NCBI GenBank assembly: GCA_964523575.1
Contig: CAZGAV010000002.1
Span: forward strand, 1 to 64,000
Direction: 5' to 3'
From: DAOUTW01 sp964523575
Lineage (GTDB): Bacteria; Zixibacteria; MSB-5A5; GN15; JAAZOE01
Length of the DNA stretch: 64,000 nt
In this document: one piece after another, positions 38,261 to 46,797 of the stretch
Numbering within the stretch: position 1 is the first letter of the stretch
Layout: the number at the start of each line of letters is the position of its first letter
Notes under the pieces: generated by a model
Databases searched by the model: none
Seen by the model: the letters and a program-made list of their open reading frames with translations, nothing else
What the model was told of the DNA's origin: nothing
Program-made: the position numbers and the translations under genes

Positions 38261-39379
38261 ATGCCCAAGTACAAAATTGCCTGGTTGCCGGGCGATGGTG
38301 TCGGCGTCGATGTCATGGACGCCGTCAAAATCGTACTCGACAAACTGCAGCTTGACGCCGAGTACATTCATGGTGATATCGGCTGGGAGTTCTGGCGCAC
38401 CGAAGCCGATCCGCTTCCCGCCCGCACCATTGATTTGATAAAAAATACCGATTGCGCCCTGTTCGGCGCCATCACTTCCAAGCCCAAACAAGAAGCCGAG
38501 GCGGAGCTGGTTCCTGAGCTTCAGGGTAAGGGCAAGGTTTATGCTTCACCTATCGTTCGTTTGCGCCAGGAATTCAACCTGCGAACCAATCTGCGGCCCT
38601 GCAAGGCTTATCCGGGCAATCCCCTCAATTACAAGGATGGCATCGACATCGTCGTTTTCCGCGAGAACACCGAGGATTTGTATTCGGGGGTGGAATTTTT
38701 CCCGTTCCCGGATGAAATCCGCGAAATCGTCAAAAAGCACAACAAGAAGATGGCTCGTTTCGATCATCATCCGGCCGATGAGATAGCAGTCTCGTTGCGG
38801 ATCAACACCAGCACCGGATGCCGTAATATCATCACCGACGCCTTCGAGTACGCCAAGAAGTTCGGCCGCAAATCGGTCACGGTCGTCGAAAAACCGAATG
38901 TCATCCGCGAAACATCCGGCCTGATGGTGCGCACGGCGCGCGAAGTAGCCAAAAATTACCCAGGCATTCAGCTCTGGGAAACCAATATCGACGCTATGTG
39001 TATGTGGCTGATCAAGAATCCGCTCGACTACGAGGTTCTCGTCACCAGCAATATGTTCGGCGATATCATCTCCGATCTCTGCGCTCAATTGGTCGGTGGA
39101 CTCGGCTTTGCCTGCTCGGGCAATATCGGCGACGACGTCGCCGTTTTCGAACCGACCCACGGTTCGGCGCCCAAATACGCCGGGCAGTACAAGGTCAATC
39201 CGATGGCGATGTTCCTCTCGGCCAAAATGATGCTCGACTGGCTGGGTGAAACCGGCATGGGCGAACGCCTGGAAAGCGCGATTGCGCAGGTCATCAAAGA
39301 AGGGAAAGTCCGAACCTACGACATGGGCGGCACCAACACCTCGCTGGACGTTGCTCACGCCGTCGCGGATTTACTTTGA
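38261..39379 (+). CDS. NAD-type isocitrate/isopropylmalate dehydrogenase family enzyme
   Basis: 372-aa cytoplasmic beta-decarboxylating dehydrogenase. Marks: WLPGDGVGVDV at the start, RLRQEFNLRTNLRPCKAYPG (substrate arginines), FRENTEDLYSG, and the family signature SNMFGDIISDLCAQLVGGLG with metal-binding aspartates, then FEPTHGSAPKYAG. The size and ENTEDLYSG fit the homo-oligomeric isocitrate dehydrogenase group better than LeuB, but homoisocitrate or isopropylmalate activity cannot be excluded. Ends before a good terminator. Shine-Dalgarno AAGGAG. Confidence 0.9.
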   Translation: MPKYKIAWLPGDGVGVDVMDAVKIVLDKLQLDAEYIHGDIGWEFWRTEADPLPARTIDLIKNTDCALFGAITSKPKQEAEAELVPELQGKGKVYASPIVRLRQEFNLRTNLRPCKAYPGNPLNYKDGIDIVVFRENTEDLYSGVEFFPFPDEIREIVKKHNKKMARFDHHPADEIAVSLRINTSTGCRNIITDAFEYAKKFGRKSVTVVEKPNVIRETSGLMVRTAREVAKNYPGIQLWETNIDAMCMWLIKNPLDYEVLVTSNMFGDIISDLCAQLVGGLGFACSGNIGDDVAVFEPTHGSAPKYAGQYKVNPMAMFLSAKMMLDWLGETGMGERLESAIAQVIKEGKVRTYDMGGTNTSLDVAHAVADLL

Positions 39380-39401
39380 ATTAATAATTGGTAGAAATTA
39401 T

Positions 39402-39432
39402 AAAGCCCGGTTATCCTGACCGGGCTTTTCTT
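39402..39432 (+). terminator. Rho-independent terminator after dehydrogenase gene
   Basis: AAAGCCCGGT (39402-39411), loop TATCCTG, ACCGGGCTTT (39419-39428) and then TTTTCTT, with part of the T-run in the stem. Confidence 0.88.
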
Positions 39433-39464
39433 AAACCCAATGTAATTAAAGGTTGCTTTTCAGA

Positions 39465-39493
39465 TTGACATAGATGTATATATGTTCTAATTT
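39465..39493 (+). promoter_or_regulatory. Promoter of AT-rich lipoprotein gene
   Basis: Consensus TTGACA at 39465-39470, 17-nt spacer, TAATTT at 39488-39493. The ATG follows at 39550 behind CGGAGGG. Confidence 0.5.
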
Positions 39494-39549
39494 ATTAGAT
39501 AAAGCATGCCATATGATAAGTAGCATAATTACCTCGGAGGGATTGTAAT

Positions 39550-40296
39550 ATGAATAGAGGCGTTATGGTTGTGATAATAGGCTTCATAATTTGTGGCTGT
39601 ACATCAAAATTTAGCCCGCAAACTAGAATACAATCGGTAATGGATCACCCTAGCGGGAAAAAATTCACGAAAATTCTTTTGCTTGTACCCATAAATGACC
39701 TAATTATTCGCAAAGATCTAGAACAGGCGATAATACATGAGTTTCTATTGCCCCCGCCCAAATATAAGAAGACTGTTTCCACATTCGGGCCGGCGAAGAC
39801 TACGCGGATCGCATACGGATGGTTTGATGGAGGCACACGCTGTCAGGTCGATACAATCCTTTATAGTGCCACTGAACTTGTCCCACTTTGGGACGAGCTC
39901 ACAATCCGCGAGCTTGATTCAGCTTTGACACCATATGGATTTGACGCTTCTTTGATAGTTGTGTCGAGTGATTATTGGAAAACCTCCGCATATATTCCTA
40001 GGATTTCGAAGTATGAGATCAATATTGTAAAAAGTAATATTGGAAATAATACAATGGTCAATGGTACAATATCAGAATCGCTAGTCGGGGGCTATTACAT
40101 AGATGAATCTCACTGGAAATTCGAGACGCGCATGTATACATTTGAGGATGTGAAGCTAATATGGAAGGCCACTTCAATTTCATCAGGCATTGATTCTAAT
40201 GGCAACTTGGAAGAAGGGTATGCAAAACTGCTGGTAAATAAATTACAGGAAGACAATATAATTCCAGCGCGCATAGAAATGGTTACCGAGGAATAA
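39550..40296 (+). CDS. Putative lipoprotein, unlike its surroundings
   Basis: 248 aa with a short lipoprotein signal: MNRGVMVVIIGFIICGC, modifiable Cys17. No family recognised; the body mixes beta-like stretches (YEINIVKSNIGNNTMVNGTI) and no repeats. Base composition is visibly more AT-rich than the genes on both sides, and codons such as ata, aat and tta are common, unlike the GC-ending codons of the neighbours. It has its own consensus promoter and sits between a terminator and the convergent ligA gene. Signs of recent acquisition; function unknown. Confidence 0.75.
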   Translation: MNRGVMVVIIGFIICGCTSKFSPQTRIQSVMDHPSGKKFTKILLLVPINDLIIRKDLEQAIIHEFLLPPPKYKKTVSTFGPAKTTRIAYGWFDGGTRCQVDTILYSATELVPLWDELTIRELDSALTPYGFDASLIVVSSDYWKTSAYIPRISKYEINIVKSNIGNNTMVNGTISESLVGGYYIDESHWKFETRMYTFEDVKLIWKATSISSGIDSNGNLEEGYAKLLVNKLQEDNIIPARIEMVTEE

Positions 40297-40300
40297 AGGA

Positions 40301-41869
40301 TTACATCGTTAGCTTTGTGAAATTATCTTCATCCAAGACGACAACCCCCAGCTTTTGCGCCTTGTCCAGCTTGCTCCCGGGGGATTCGCCGGCCAGCAAG
40401 TAATCGGTATTTTTCGAGACGGCTGACACCACCTTACCGCCGGCGTTTTCGATCAATTTCTTGAAATGATCGCGTGGCTTGGACAGCGTCCCGGTGATAA
40501 CAAATGATTTTCCGGCAATGGCCGCTACCTCGCGGCGCTCGCTCTTGAACGGAGTAAACTTGACGCCGCCTTTCCTCATCCGTTCGATCATCCGCCGCGT
40601 ATTTTTATCGGCGAAAAACTGAACTATAGATGAAGCCAGGATCGGTCCGATGCCGCCGACCGCGCTCAATTCCTCGGCGCCGATTTCCATCAGATGGTCG
40701 ATAGTCCCGAACCGTTCGGCCAGAAGAGAAGCCGCTGTTTCTCCCACCCCGGGGATACCGATGGCATTGATGATTGCCGACAGGGGACGATCTTTCGATT
40801 TTTCAATCGCTTCCAGCAGGTTCTGCGCCCGTTTTTCAGCCATCAAAGCCAGTGGCAATAAATCTTCTTTCTTCAAGAAATAAATATCGGCCGGGGCGAC
40901 AACGAGATTGTTCTCGGCCAATTGAAGGGCCAGCTTGCCGCCCAGTCCCTCGATATCCATGCCCGCTTTACCCGCAAAATGGTATATTCGCTCGACCACC
41001 TGCGCCGGACAGGCCGGGTTAAAACACCGATGCGCCGCTTCGCCCTCCGGGCGATGAATCGGCTGGCCGCAGGACGGGCAATTTTGTGGGAAGTTCACCG
41101 GTTCGGTTTTGGCGCGGCGTTTCTCGATGACCACCGACACGACTTCCGGAATGACATCTCCGGCCCGGCGGATGATAACCGTATCGCCGACACGAATATC
41201 CTTATCCCGAAGTTCATCCTCGTTATGCAGGGAAGCGCTTTTGACCGTCACGCCGCCGACGCGCACCGGTTTGAGCGACGCCACCGGCGTAATCACCCCG
41301 GTCCGCCCGACCGAAAAGACGACATCCTCAAGAATCGTTTCGGCCGTCTCGGCGGCGAATTTCCAGGCGATGGCCCAGCGCGGCGCCCGGCTGACCTGAC
41401 CGAGGCGAACCTGATCGGAAAAATTATTGACCTTGATCACCGCTCCGTCGATATCATAATCGAGTCCAGCCCGAATGGAATCAAGCTTCCGAAATGCTTT
41501 TCCAACTTCATCCGCGCCATGAACAATNNNNNNNNNNNNNNNNNNNNNNNNNNNNNNNNNNNNNNNNNNNNNNNNNNNNNNNNNNNNNNNNNNNNNNNNN
41601 NNNNNNNNNNNNNNNNNNNNNNNNNNNTGCGGCGCCGGTTCGAATTTTTCCGACGGCGGCGCTCCGACCCGTTGTGAAGGCGAATCGGGCGTGATAAGTT
41701 GGGGATACTGTCGCTCGATCTCCAGCATCCGGTCGAATAACTTGTCATATGCGGCGTCCGATACCGTCGGAGCATCAAGCACATAATATCGATAATTATG
41801 CTCTTCGATTTCACCGCGGAGCCGCGTCAGCTCATCGCGTACCTTTTGGGGGGTATCTTTGTCGGCCAT
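40301..41869 (-). CDS. ligA: NAD-dependent DNA ligase (interrupted by assembly gap)
   Basis: Seals nicks in DNA using NAD. N-terminal Ia region (EEHNYRYYVLDAPTVSDAAYD; SPSQRVGAPP) is present; then 100 N (41528-41627); then the end of the adenylation domain (GLDYDIDGAVIKVN), OB-fold (RAPRWAIAWKF), four-Cys zinc finger (CPSCG...CFNPACPAQ), helix-hairpin-helix repeats and a C-terminal BRCT domain (KSFVITGTLSKPRDHFKKLI). In known LigA about 185 residues lie where the gap is, including the KxDG lysine that takes the AMP. The gap is therefore about 550 nt in reality, and the gene is probably intact in the organism. Convergent with the AT-rich lipoprotein gene. Confidence 0.93.
   Translation of the reverse strand: MADKDTPQKVRDELTRLRGEIEEHNYRYYVLDAPTVSDAAYDKLFDRMLEIERQYPQLITPDSPSQRVGAPPSEKFEPAPXXXXXXXXXXXXXXXXXXXXXXXXXXXXXXXXXXIVHGADEVGKAFRKLDSIRAGLDYDIDGAVIKVNNFSDQVRLGQVSRAPRWAIAWKFAAETAETILEDVVFSVGRTGVITPVASLKPVRVGGVTVKSASLHNEDELRDKDIRVGDTVIIRRAGDVIPEVVSVVIEKRRAKTEPVNFPQNCPSCGQPIHRPEGEAAHRCFNPACPAQVVERIYHFAGKAGMDIEGLGGKLALQLAENNLVVAPADIYFLKKEDLLPLALMAEKRAQNLLEAIEKSKDRPLSAIINAIGIPGVGETAASLLAERFGTIDHLMEIGAEELSAVGGIGPILASSIVQFFADKNTRRMIERMRKGGVKFTPFKSERREVAAIAGKSFVITGTLSKPRDHFKKLIENAGGKVVSAVSKNTDYLLAGESPGSKLDKAQKLGVVVLDEDNFTKLTM
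41528..41627. other. Assembly gap (100 N)
   Basis: Exactly 100 undetermined bases, the usual placeholder for a scaffold gap of unknown size. It falls inside ligA and keeps the frame open by chance or by the masking only. Confidence 0.99.
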
Positions 41870-41911
41870 AATTGAATCTATATCCGGCTCATTCGGCAGT
41901 CAATATCAACA

Positions 41912-44900
41912 TCACAAATACGGTCGCCGATCCCATCCGGTTGGCGCCGGCGACAGGCTGTCCGCAATGATAGCTATATCACTGCCGGTGACATTGATTT
42001 CGCCCTCAATCCGCAAAAATCGGTATTGCCGGATCAACTCGGCATACTCCTTATATTTCTCCGGAAACAAGACCACCTCGAAGGTGTCAGTCAAATCTTC
42101 GAAAGTCAGAAAGACCATCGCCTCCTTTTTCTCGCGCGTCCGAATCCGCTTGACATCGACCAGCCAGGCCGTCACCGCAATTCTACCGCCCGACTTATTA
42201 TGGGACAAAGGCGCTTCCTCGAGGTAGGCCGGAATGATCTCCAGCGGATGGCAACTGGCTGAAAATCCCAGAAGTTCGCACTCATGGTCGAATTTCTCCA
42301 GAGACGTTACCTCCGGCAGGGGCCGCAGATATTTGGCCTGAGGAATAATCAATTGACCGGAGAAGATATCGTCATCGTGCCGTTCCCTCGCCTCGGAAGT
42401 CGAACTCTGCGCGTTTTTCTTTCCCCGGCCCCGAATCGATTTCTGCGCCAGATGCAAACGCCACAGGAGACGATGACGATCGCCGTCAAGGCCGTCGAAA
42501 GCTCCGACCTTGATCAGGCTCTCGACTTCGCCCGCCGACAGCCGTACACGCATCAGAAAATCATCGAATGATACCAACGGCCGCCGGTCCAGTATCTGAT
42601 CAATAGTCTGCTGTTCCAGCCCTTTAATCCGGCCCAGCCCGATATACATAGTCTCGCCTTCCAGCGTTTCATCGGCCTGACTGCGGTTGATGTCGGGCGG
42701 GGCGATCCTGACACCGAGCCGGCGGGCTTCGCTGATATAAACCGACGCCGGATAATAGCCGCCGCCGTTGTTGAGCACGGCGGTGATAAATCGGGCCGGA
42801 TAATGTCTCTTGAAATAAGCCGATTGATAGGCCAAAAAAGCATAGGTCGCGGCATGCGCCTTGCAGAACCCAAAGCCCGCAAAAAGGCTCAGGAGTTTGA
42901 AAATTTCAATCGCTTTAGGGCGGGACAAGCCGTTTTTGATGGCGCCCTCGAGGAAGCGCCGGCAGAGTTTTTTATATTTGCCGCCCAAACGATCCTTGGT
43001 GATGGCCCGGCGGAGGAGGTCGGCGGCCGGGAGGTTGAACCCGGCCACCGCCTGCGCGCATAACAGAACCTGTTCCTGATAAATAAAGACGCCATAGGTT
43101 TCCTCCAGAATTTTCTCCAGCCGAAAATCGGGATAGGTGGTGTTATCCCGGCCGTGATGGCGGTCGAGGAAGACCTTCTTCATGCCCGAATCGGAAGCGC
43201 CGGGGCGGATGAGGGCCAGAGCGAGAGTGATATCATTGAGGATTTGCGGGCGAAGGTCGCGCAGTAAAGCGCGCAATCCCGGCGATTCGATCTGGAAGGC
43301 CCCGATGGTTTTCCCCGATTGCAAGAGTCGGTAGGTCTCAGGATCCTTTTCCGGAATGGTAAAATCATTCCCCTCAATTTTCCGGGCATGATCGAAGCAA
43401 TCGACGATTACCGCCAGCCCGCGTTGCCCGAGGACGTCGATTTTAACCAGTCCCAGTTTCTCGGCCTGATACATGTCGCATTGGGTTACCACCAGGCCCT
43501 TGGTGGCCTTCTCCAAAGCGACATAATCGGTCAACGGCCGGGGGGTGATAACGATTCCTCCCGGATGAATGCCAAGATGCCGGGGGAAATTATCCAGCCG
43601 GGCGGCGTCCTCGAGGATGACTTTATAGCGGTCGATCCCGAGCCGGTCACGGCTGACGCGGGGAAGACGTTTTACTGCCTCAACCAGTTCCCCTGGATTG
43701 GCCCGGGGCAAACGTTTCGAGAAACGGTTGATCGCCTCGGGATCAAGCCCGCCTGCCTTGGCGACCTCGCGGACCGCCAGCCGCGCGCGGAACCGGGTGT
43801 AAGTCGCGATCATGGCCGTCCGGTCATGCCCGTAACGATCATAGATATACTCGAGGACGTCGTCACGCCGCCGCCAGTCGATATCGAGATCGATATCAGG
43901 CGGATCGGAACGGGCCTCGTTCAGGAATCGTTCGAAATATAATCCCTCGGCGATGGGGTCAACCTGAGTGATGCCGAGGGAATAAGCTACCAGCGACCCG
44001 GCCGCCGAACCGCGCCCGACCACCGGAATGCCGGTTGTTTGGCAATGATCCACGATTCCGGATACGACCAGAAAATAATCGGTGAATCCCGTACGGTTGA
44101 TAATTTCCAGTTCGAAATCAAGGCGCGAATGATATATCCCGCCGGCGTTCCCCTTTTTGCCGCGCAAGCCATCCATAGCTTTGCGGCGCAAAAGTTCGCT
44201 TTTGTCGCCGTCATAATCGGGATAATCCGGCAGGAGATTCTTATGGGCCGGGAAGACCACCCGGCAGGAATCGGCCAGGATGATGCCGTTGGCGATGGCC
44301 TCCGGTCGGCCAATGAATCTTCGCCTCATCACCGCCGAATCGGGGAAGAAGCCTGCCGGCTGATCGCGCGGAACGCCGTTGAGATGCGCGGTCAATGATC
44401 CGGAGTCGATGGCGCGCAGGAGTAGATGAAGGCGGTAATCGGAACCGCCAATGAAACTGACCGAGGGATTGGCGACCGGCTTAACGTGGTAATCGTCAAT
44501 GATATCATTAATACGGCGATTTTCCCCGCCCTGAAGAGAAAGATAGAGGTCATCCCCAAAAATATCTTTGATCCGGTCCATGGGCAAATCCGGCTGGGCC
44601 AGACAGACAGACTCCCGGCTATTGGCGCCCAGGTCCTCCGGACCGACCTTGCCGGTCAACTGCCGTATCGTCACCAGACGGCAGAGATTTTGATAACCTT
44701 CATAATTACGGGCGATCAAATGTAAACTGCCCAATGTCGTCGTCAGACGGACGCCGATCAGGGGATTAATACCGGCGTCGCGGCAAGCCTCCACAAAATC
44801 GACGACTCCATAAAGGTTGTCATGGTCGGCCAGTCCCAGATGACGAAGGCCGTATTCATCGGCTTTGGCCGCTAACTGCCGGGGGAAGGCCGTCCCCCAC

Positions 44901-44944
44901 AGGAGAGAGAAATTACTGCGACAGCCCGGGAGTGCGAAGCTCAT
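41912..44944 (-). CDS. DnaE2/ImuC-like DNA polymerase III alpha subunit
   Basis: 1010-aa C-family polymerase, shorter than replicative DnaE (~1160). The polymerase aspartates are present in PPDIDLDID (~350), and the following RRRDDVLEYIYDRYG together with GRGSAAGSLVAYSLGI resembles the error-prone DnaE2 branch. The N-terminal PHP domain looks inactivated: where most members have HxHSxFS the protein has GCRSNFSLLWGTA. A C-terminal OB-fold (ITAWLVDVKRIRTREKKEAM-like) is present. Its start overlaps the end of the Y-family polymerase gene by 32 nt, so the two are translationally coupled, as in translesion mutasome operons. The main replicative dnaE is presumably elsewhere. Confidence 0.88.
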   Translation of the reverse strand: MSFALPGCRSNFSLLWGTAFPRQLAAKADEYGLRHLGLADHDNLYGVVDFVEACRDAGINPLIGVRLTTTLGSLHLIARNYEGYQNLCRLVTIRQLTGKVGPEDLGANSRESVCLAQPDLPMDRIKDIFGDDLYLSLQGGENRRINDIIDDYHVKPVANPSVSFIGGSDYRLHLLLRAIDSGSLTAHLNGVPRDQPAGFFPDSAVMRRRFIGRPEAIANGIILADSCRVVFPAHKNLLPDYPDYDGDKSELLRRKAMDGLRGKKGNAGGIYHSRLDFELEIINRTGFTDYFLVVSGIVDHCQTTGIPVVGRGSAAGSLVAYSLGITQVDPIAEGLYFERFLNEARSDPPDIDLDIDWRRRDDVLEYIYDRYGHDRTAMIATYTRFRARLAVREVAKAGGLDPEAINRFSKRLPRANPGELVEAVKRLPRVSRDRLGIDRYKVILEDAARLDNFPRHLGIHPGGIVITPRPLTDYVALEKATKGLVVTQCDMYQAEKLGLVKIDVLGQRGLAVIVDCFDHARKIEGNDFTIPEKDPETYRLLQSGKTIGAFQIESPGLRALLRDLRPQILNDITLALALIRPGASDSGMKKVFLDRHHGRDNTTYPDFRLEKILEETYGVFIYQEQVLLCAQAVAGFNLPAADLLRRAITKDRLGGKYKKLCRRFLEGAIKNGLSRPKAIEIFKLLSLFAGFGFCKAHAATYAFLAYQSAYFKRHYPARFITAVLNNGGGYYPASVYISEARRLGVRIAPPDINRSQADETLEGETMYIGLGRIKGLEQQTIDQILDRRPLVSFDDFLMRVRLSAGEVESLIKVGAFDGLDGDRHRLLWRLHLAQKSIRGRGKKNAQSSTSEARERHDDDIFSGQLIIPQAKYLRPLPEVTSLEKFDHECELLGFSASCHPLEIIPAYLEEAPLSHNKSGGRIAVTAWLVDVKRIRTREKKEAMVFLTFEDLTDTFEVVLFPEKYKEYAELIRQYRFLRIEGEINVTGSDIAIIADSLSPAPTGWDRRPYL

Positions 44945-46127
44945 AGCCGGTTACCTTTTTCGGGTAAAGGTCCTTGAGAATTAACGTCTGCCCGGTGGTT
45001 ACAGCCAGAAATCCGAACCGATTGCGGATTTCATCAACGCTCCCCAGAAGTCGTTCCTTTTTTTCGGTGCGGTCGAAAATGAACGACTCGGCATACAGTG
45101 AATTTTTCAGGTTGGAGAGATTGACGCCGACAAAGCGAATACCCTTGCGCCGCCGATATAAGGCCTTGAACATGATTTCGGCCTGGACATAAAATATCTT
45201 TTCATCCCACGAGGGCGGCCGGATTATGGCGTGGGCCTCGACATTTTCAAAGTCGCAATAGCGAAATTTGATCGTCAATCGCCCGGCTTTCTTTTGCAAT
45301 CCCCTAAGGCGGCGGCAGGCCCGTTCCAGAAGATAATAATAATGCCCCAGCAAAATATCGCGGTCGGTGACATCGACGGCGAGTCCCGTTTCACGGTTGA
45401 CCGAGCGAATAGCCGTAAAATCGCGCACCAATGGCCCGTCCTGTCCGACGGCATAAGAGGCGAATTTGCGGCCGTTCTGCCCGAATAGCGTCACCAGATA
45501 TTCTTCCGGAACGGTCTGCAATTGCCCGATAATCGTGATCCCCATTTCATTGAGAATTCTCTTATTAACCCGCCCGATTCCGGGAATTTTCTCCACCGGT
45601 AGGGGACTAAGGAATTCCTTCTCATCCCCCGGTGCGACGACCGTCAGATTATCCGGCTTGACGATTTCCGACGCGATTTTAGCAACCACCCGCGAGGATC
45701 CTATACCCACCGAGGTACTCAAAATCAATTCATCATTTACCCGTGATTTGATCAGATGTGCGATTTGTTCGGGCGATCCGAAATTCCGTTCCAATCCGGA
45801 AATATCAAGGCAGGCCTCATCGGGGGAAATTTTATCGACCCGGGGAGTGAAATCATGTAGAATCGCCATCAGACGGTCGGAAAACTGTTCGTAGGTGAAG
45901 GAATCGCCTTTAAGGAAAACACCGTCGGGAATCAGCCGAGCGGCTTCATAAAGCGAGGTCCCGACCCGAACGCCCCGCGCCCGCGCCTCGTAACTGGGGC
46001 AATATACGATACCCCGCTCCTTGGCCAGCCCGCCGACCATGACCGGACGCCCCCGGAGACTGCGGTTGATCGATTGCTCAACCGAGGCCAGGAAGGCATC
46101 GACATCGATATATAAATAGGTTGCCAT
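44913..46127 (-). CDS. dinB: Y-family DNA polymerase (DinB/Pol IV-like)
   Basis: 404-aa translesion polymerase. The catalytic carboxylates are present: IDVDAFLASVE near the start and SPDEACLDIS in the palm, so this is not an inactive ImuB. YCPSYEARARGVRVG (finger), IGSSRVVAKIASEIVKP, and PGIGRVNKRILNEMG (helix-hairpin-helix) follow, then a little-finger domain. The C-terminus does not end in an obvious beta-clamp QxxLxLF motif. The frame is open upstream to 46208, but ATG 46127 fits the family. Two palindromes centred on TGTACA-like half-sites lie over the start region, suggesting damage-inducible repression. Followed by the DnaE2-like gene with overlap. Confidence 0.92.
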   Translation of the reverse strand: MATYLYIDVDAFLASVEQSINRSLRGRPVMVGGLAKERGIVYCPSYEARARGVRVGTSLYEAARLIPDGVFLKGDSFTYEQFSDRLMAILHDFTPRVDKISPDEACLDISGLERNFGSPEQIAHLIKSRVNDELILSTSVGIGSSRVVAKIASEIVKPDNLTVVAPGDEKEFLSPLPVEKIPGIGRVNKRILNEMGITIIGQLQTVPEEYLVTLFGQNGRKFASYAVGQDGPLVRDFTAIRSVNRETGLAVDVTDRDILLGHYYYLLERACRRLRGLQKKAGRLTIKFRYCDFENVEAHAIIRPPSWDEKIFYVQAEIMFKALYRRRKGIRFVGVNLSNLKNSLYAESFIFDRTEKKERLLGSVDEIRNRFGFLAVTTGQTLILKDLYPKKVTGYELRTPGLSQ

Positions 46128-46163
46128 ACATTGTATGTACGGTCTACCTGCACAAATGTACAT
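46128..46163 (-). promoter_or_regulatory. Candidate double operator over dinB start
   Basis: Plus-strand view: TACAT-TGT-ATGTA (46127-46139) directly abuts the start codon, and ATGTACAT (46156-46163) lies upstream. The ATGTAC cores at 46135 and 46156 are 21 bp apart, two helical turns. On the minus strand they would cover a weak -10 and -35. This is a plausible SOS-type repressor site; it matches no LexA box I can name with certainty. Confidence 0.45.
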
Positions 46164-46177
46164 CACATTTAAAGAAT

Positions 46178-46206
46178 GAAAAAAAGGCGGGGTCCGACGC
46201 CCCGCC
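46178..46206 (-). terminator. Rho-independent terminator after STAS gene
   Basis: On the minus strand GGCGGGG, loop CGTCGGA, CCCCGCC, then TTTTTTT. It separates the STAS gene from the dinB promoter. Confidence 0.9.
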
Positions 46207-46240
46207 AAATAATTTTATATCTCGGGAGAAACTCAGATAA

Positions 46241-46579
46241 TTACTTGAATCGGCCAATCGCCTCATCGACCGAATCGGTGACGTCGAATACCTCGGACAG
46301 ACGGGTGATGGTGATAATCTTGTCTATTTTATCGGTCAAATTGGCCAATTTCAGCTCGCCCTTGATATCTCTGAAACTGGTCGAATGATGAATCAAACGT
46401 CCCAGACCGGTGGAATTGATCCAATCGCAACCGGACAGATCGATTACGACCTTGGTATGACCGCGGCCGATCAGGGCATAGAGCTTATCGTCGAGCCCGA
46501 CGAAGTCGTCCCCGCCCATGATCTTGCCCTTTATCTCTATAACATCGACGCCGTTTTTCTCATAGTGATTGAACTTCAT
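46241..46579 (-). CDS. STAS-domain anti-sigma factor antagonist
   Basis: 112-aa single-domain cytoplasmic protein of the SpoIIAA/RsbV type. The core strand-helix pattern VIEIKGKIMGGDD...VVIDLSGCDWINSTGLGRLI carries the serine-rich phosphorylation site region (Ser-Thr in NSTGLG). Such proteins release a sigma factor by binding its anti-sigma kinase when unphosphorylated. No partner kinase or phosphatase of the SpoIIAB/SpoIIE type is next to it. GGGAATAAA precedes the ATG and a terminator follows the gene, so it is monocistronic. Confidence 0.92.
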   Translation of the reverse strand: MKFNHYEKNGVDVIEIKGKIMGGDDFVGLDDKLYALIGRGHTKVVIDLSGCDWINSTGLGRLIHHSTSFRDIKGELKLANLTDKIDKIITITRLSEVFDVTDSVDEAIGRFK

Positions 46580-46683
46580 TTTATTCCCTTTCAGGCTGGC
46601 CTGTTATTGACTGATATACGAATTTGCCGTTCAAAGTTAAAAAAAATCTACCCCGTTAGCAACCTTTTTCTCGCAAGCCTCGA

Positions 46684-46712
46684 TTGACTTATGACAATAT
46701 GCCCTTTATACT
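46684..46712 (+). promoter_or_regulatory. Promoter of acyl-CoA synthetase gene
   Basis: TTGACT (46684-46689), 17-nt spacer, TATACT (46707-46712). The gene starts at 46798. Confidence 0.55.
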
Positions 46713-46797
46713 TTGTCACCCCAATTCGGGGTCCATAAATCGTATAAGTTTCTGTACGATGACATGTTGACAATATGGCAGAAGAAGGCAGTAAGGC

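Noticed and set aside
40301..41869. ligA as a truncated or deleted gene
   Set aside because: The missing part coincides with 100 N; both flanks are in normal LigA sequence.
44913..46127. ImuB (inactive Y-family subunit)
   Set aside because: The catalytic Asp in IDVDAF and Asp-Glu in SPDEA are present, and no imuA adjoins the gene.
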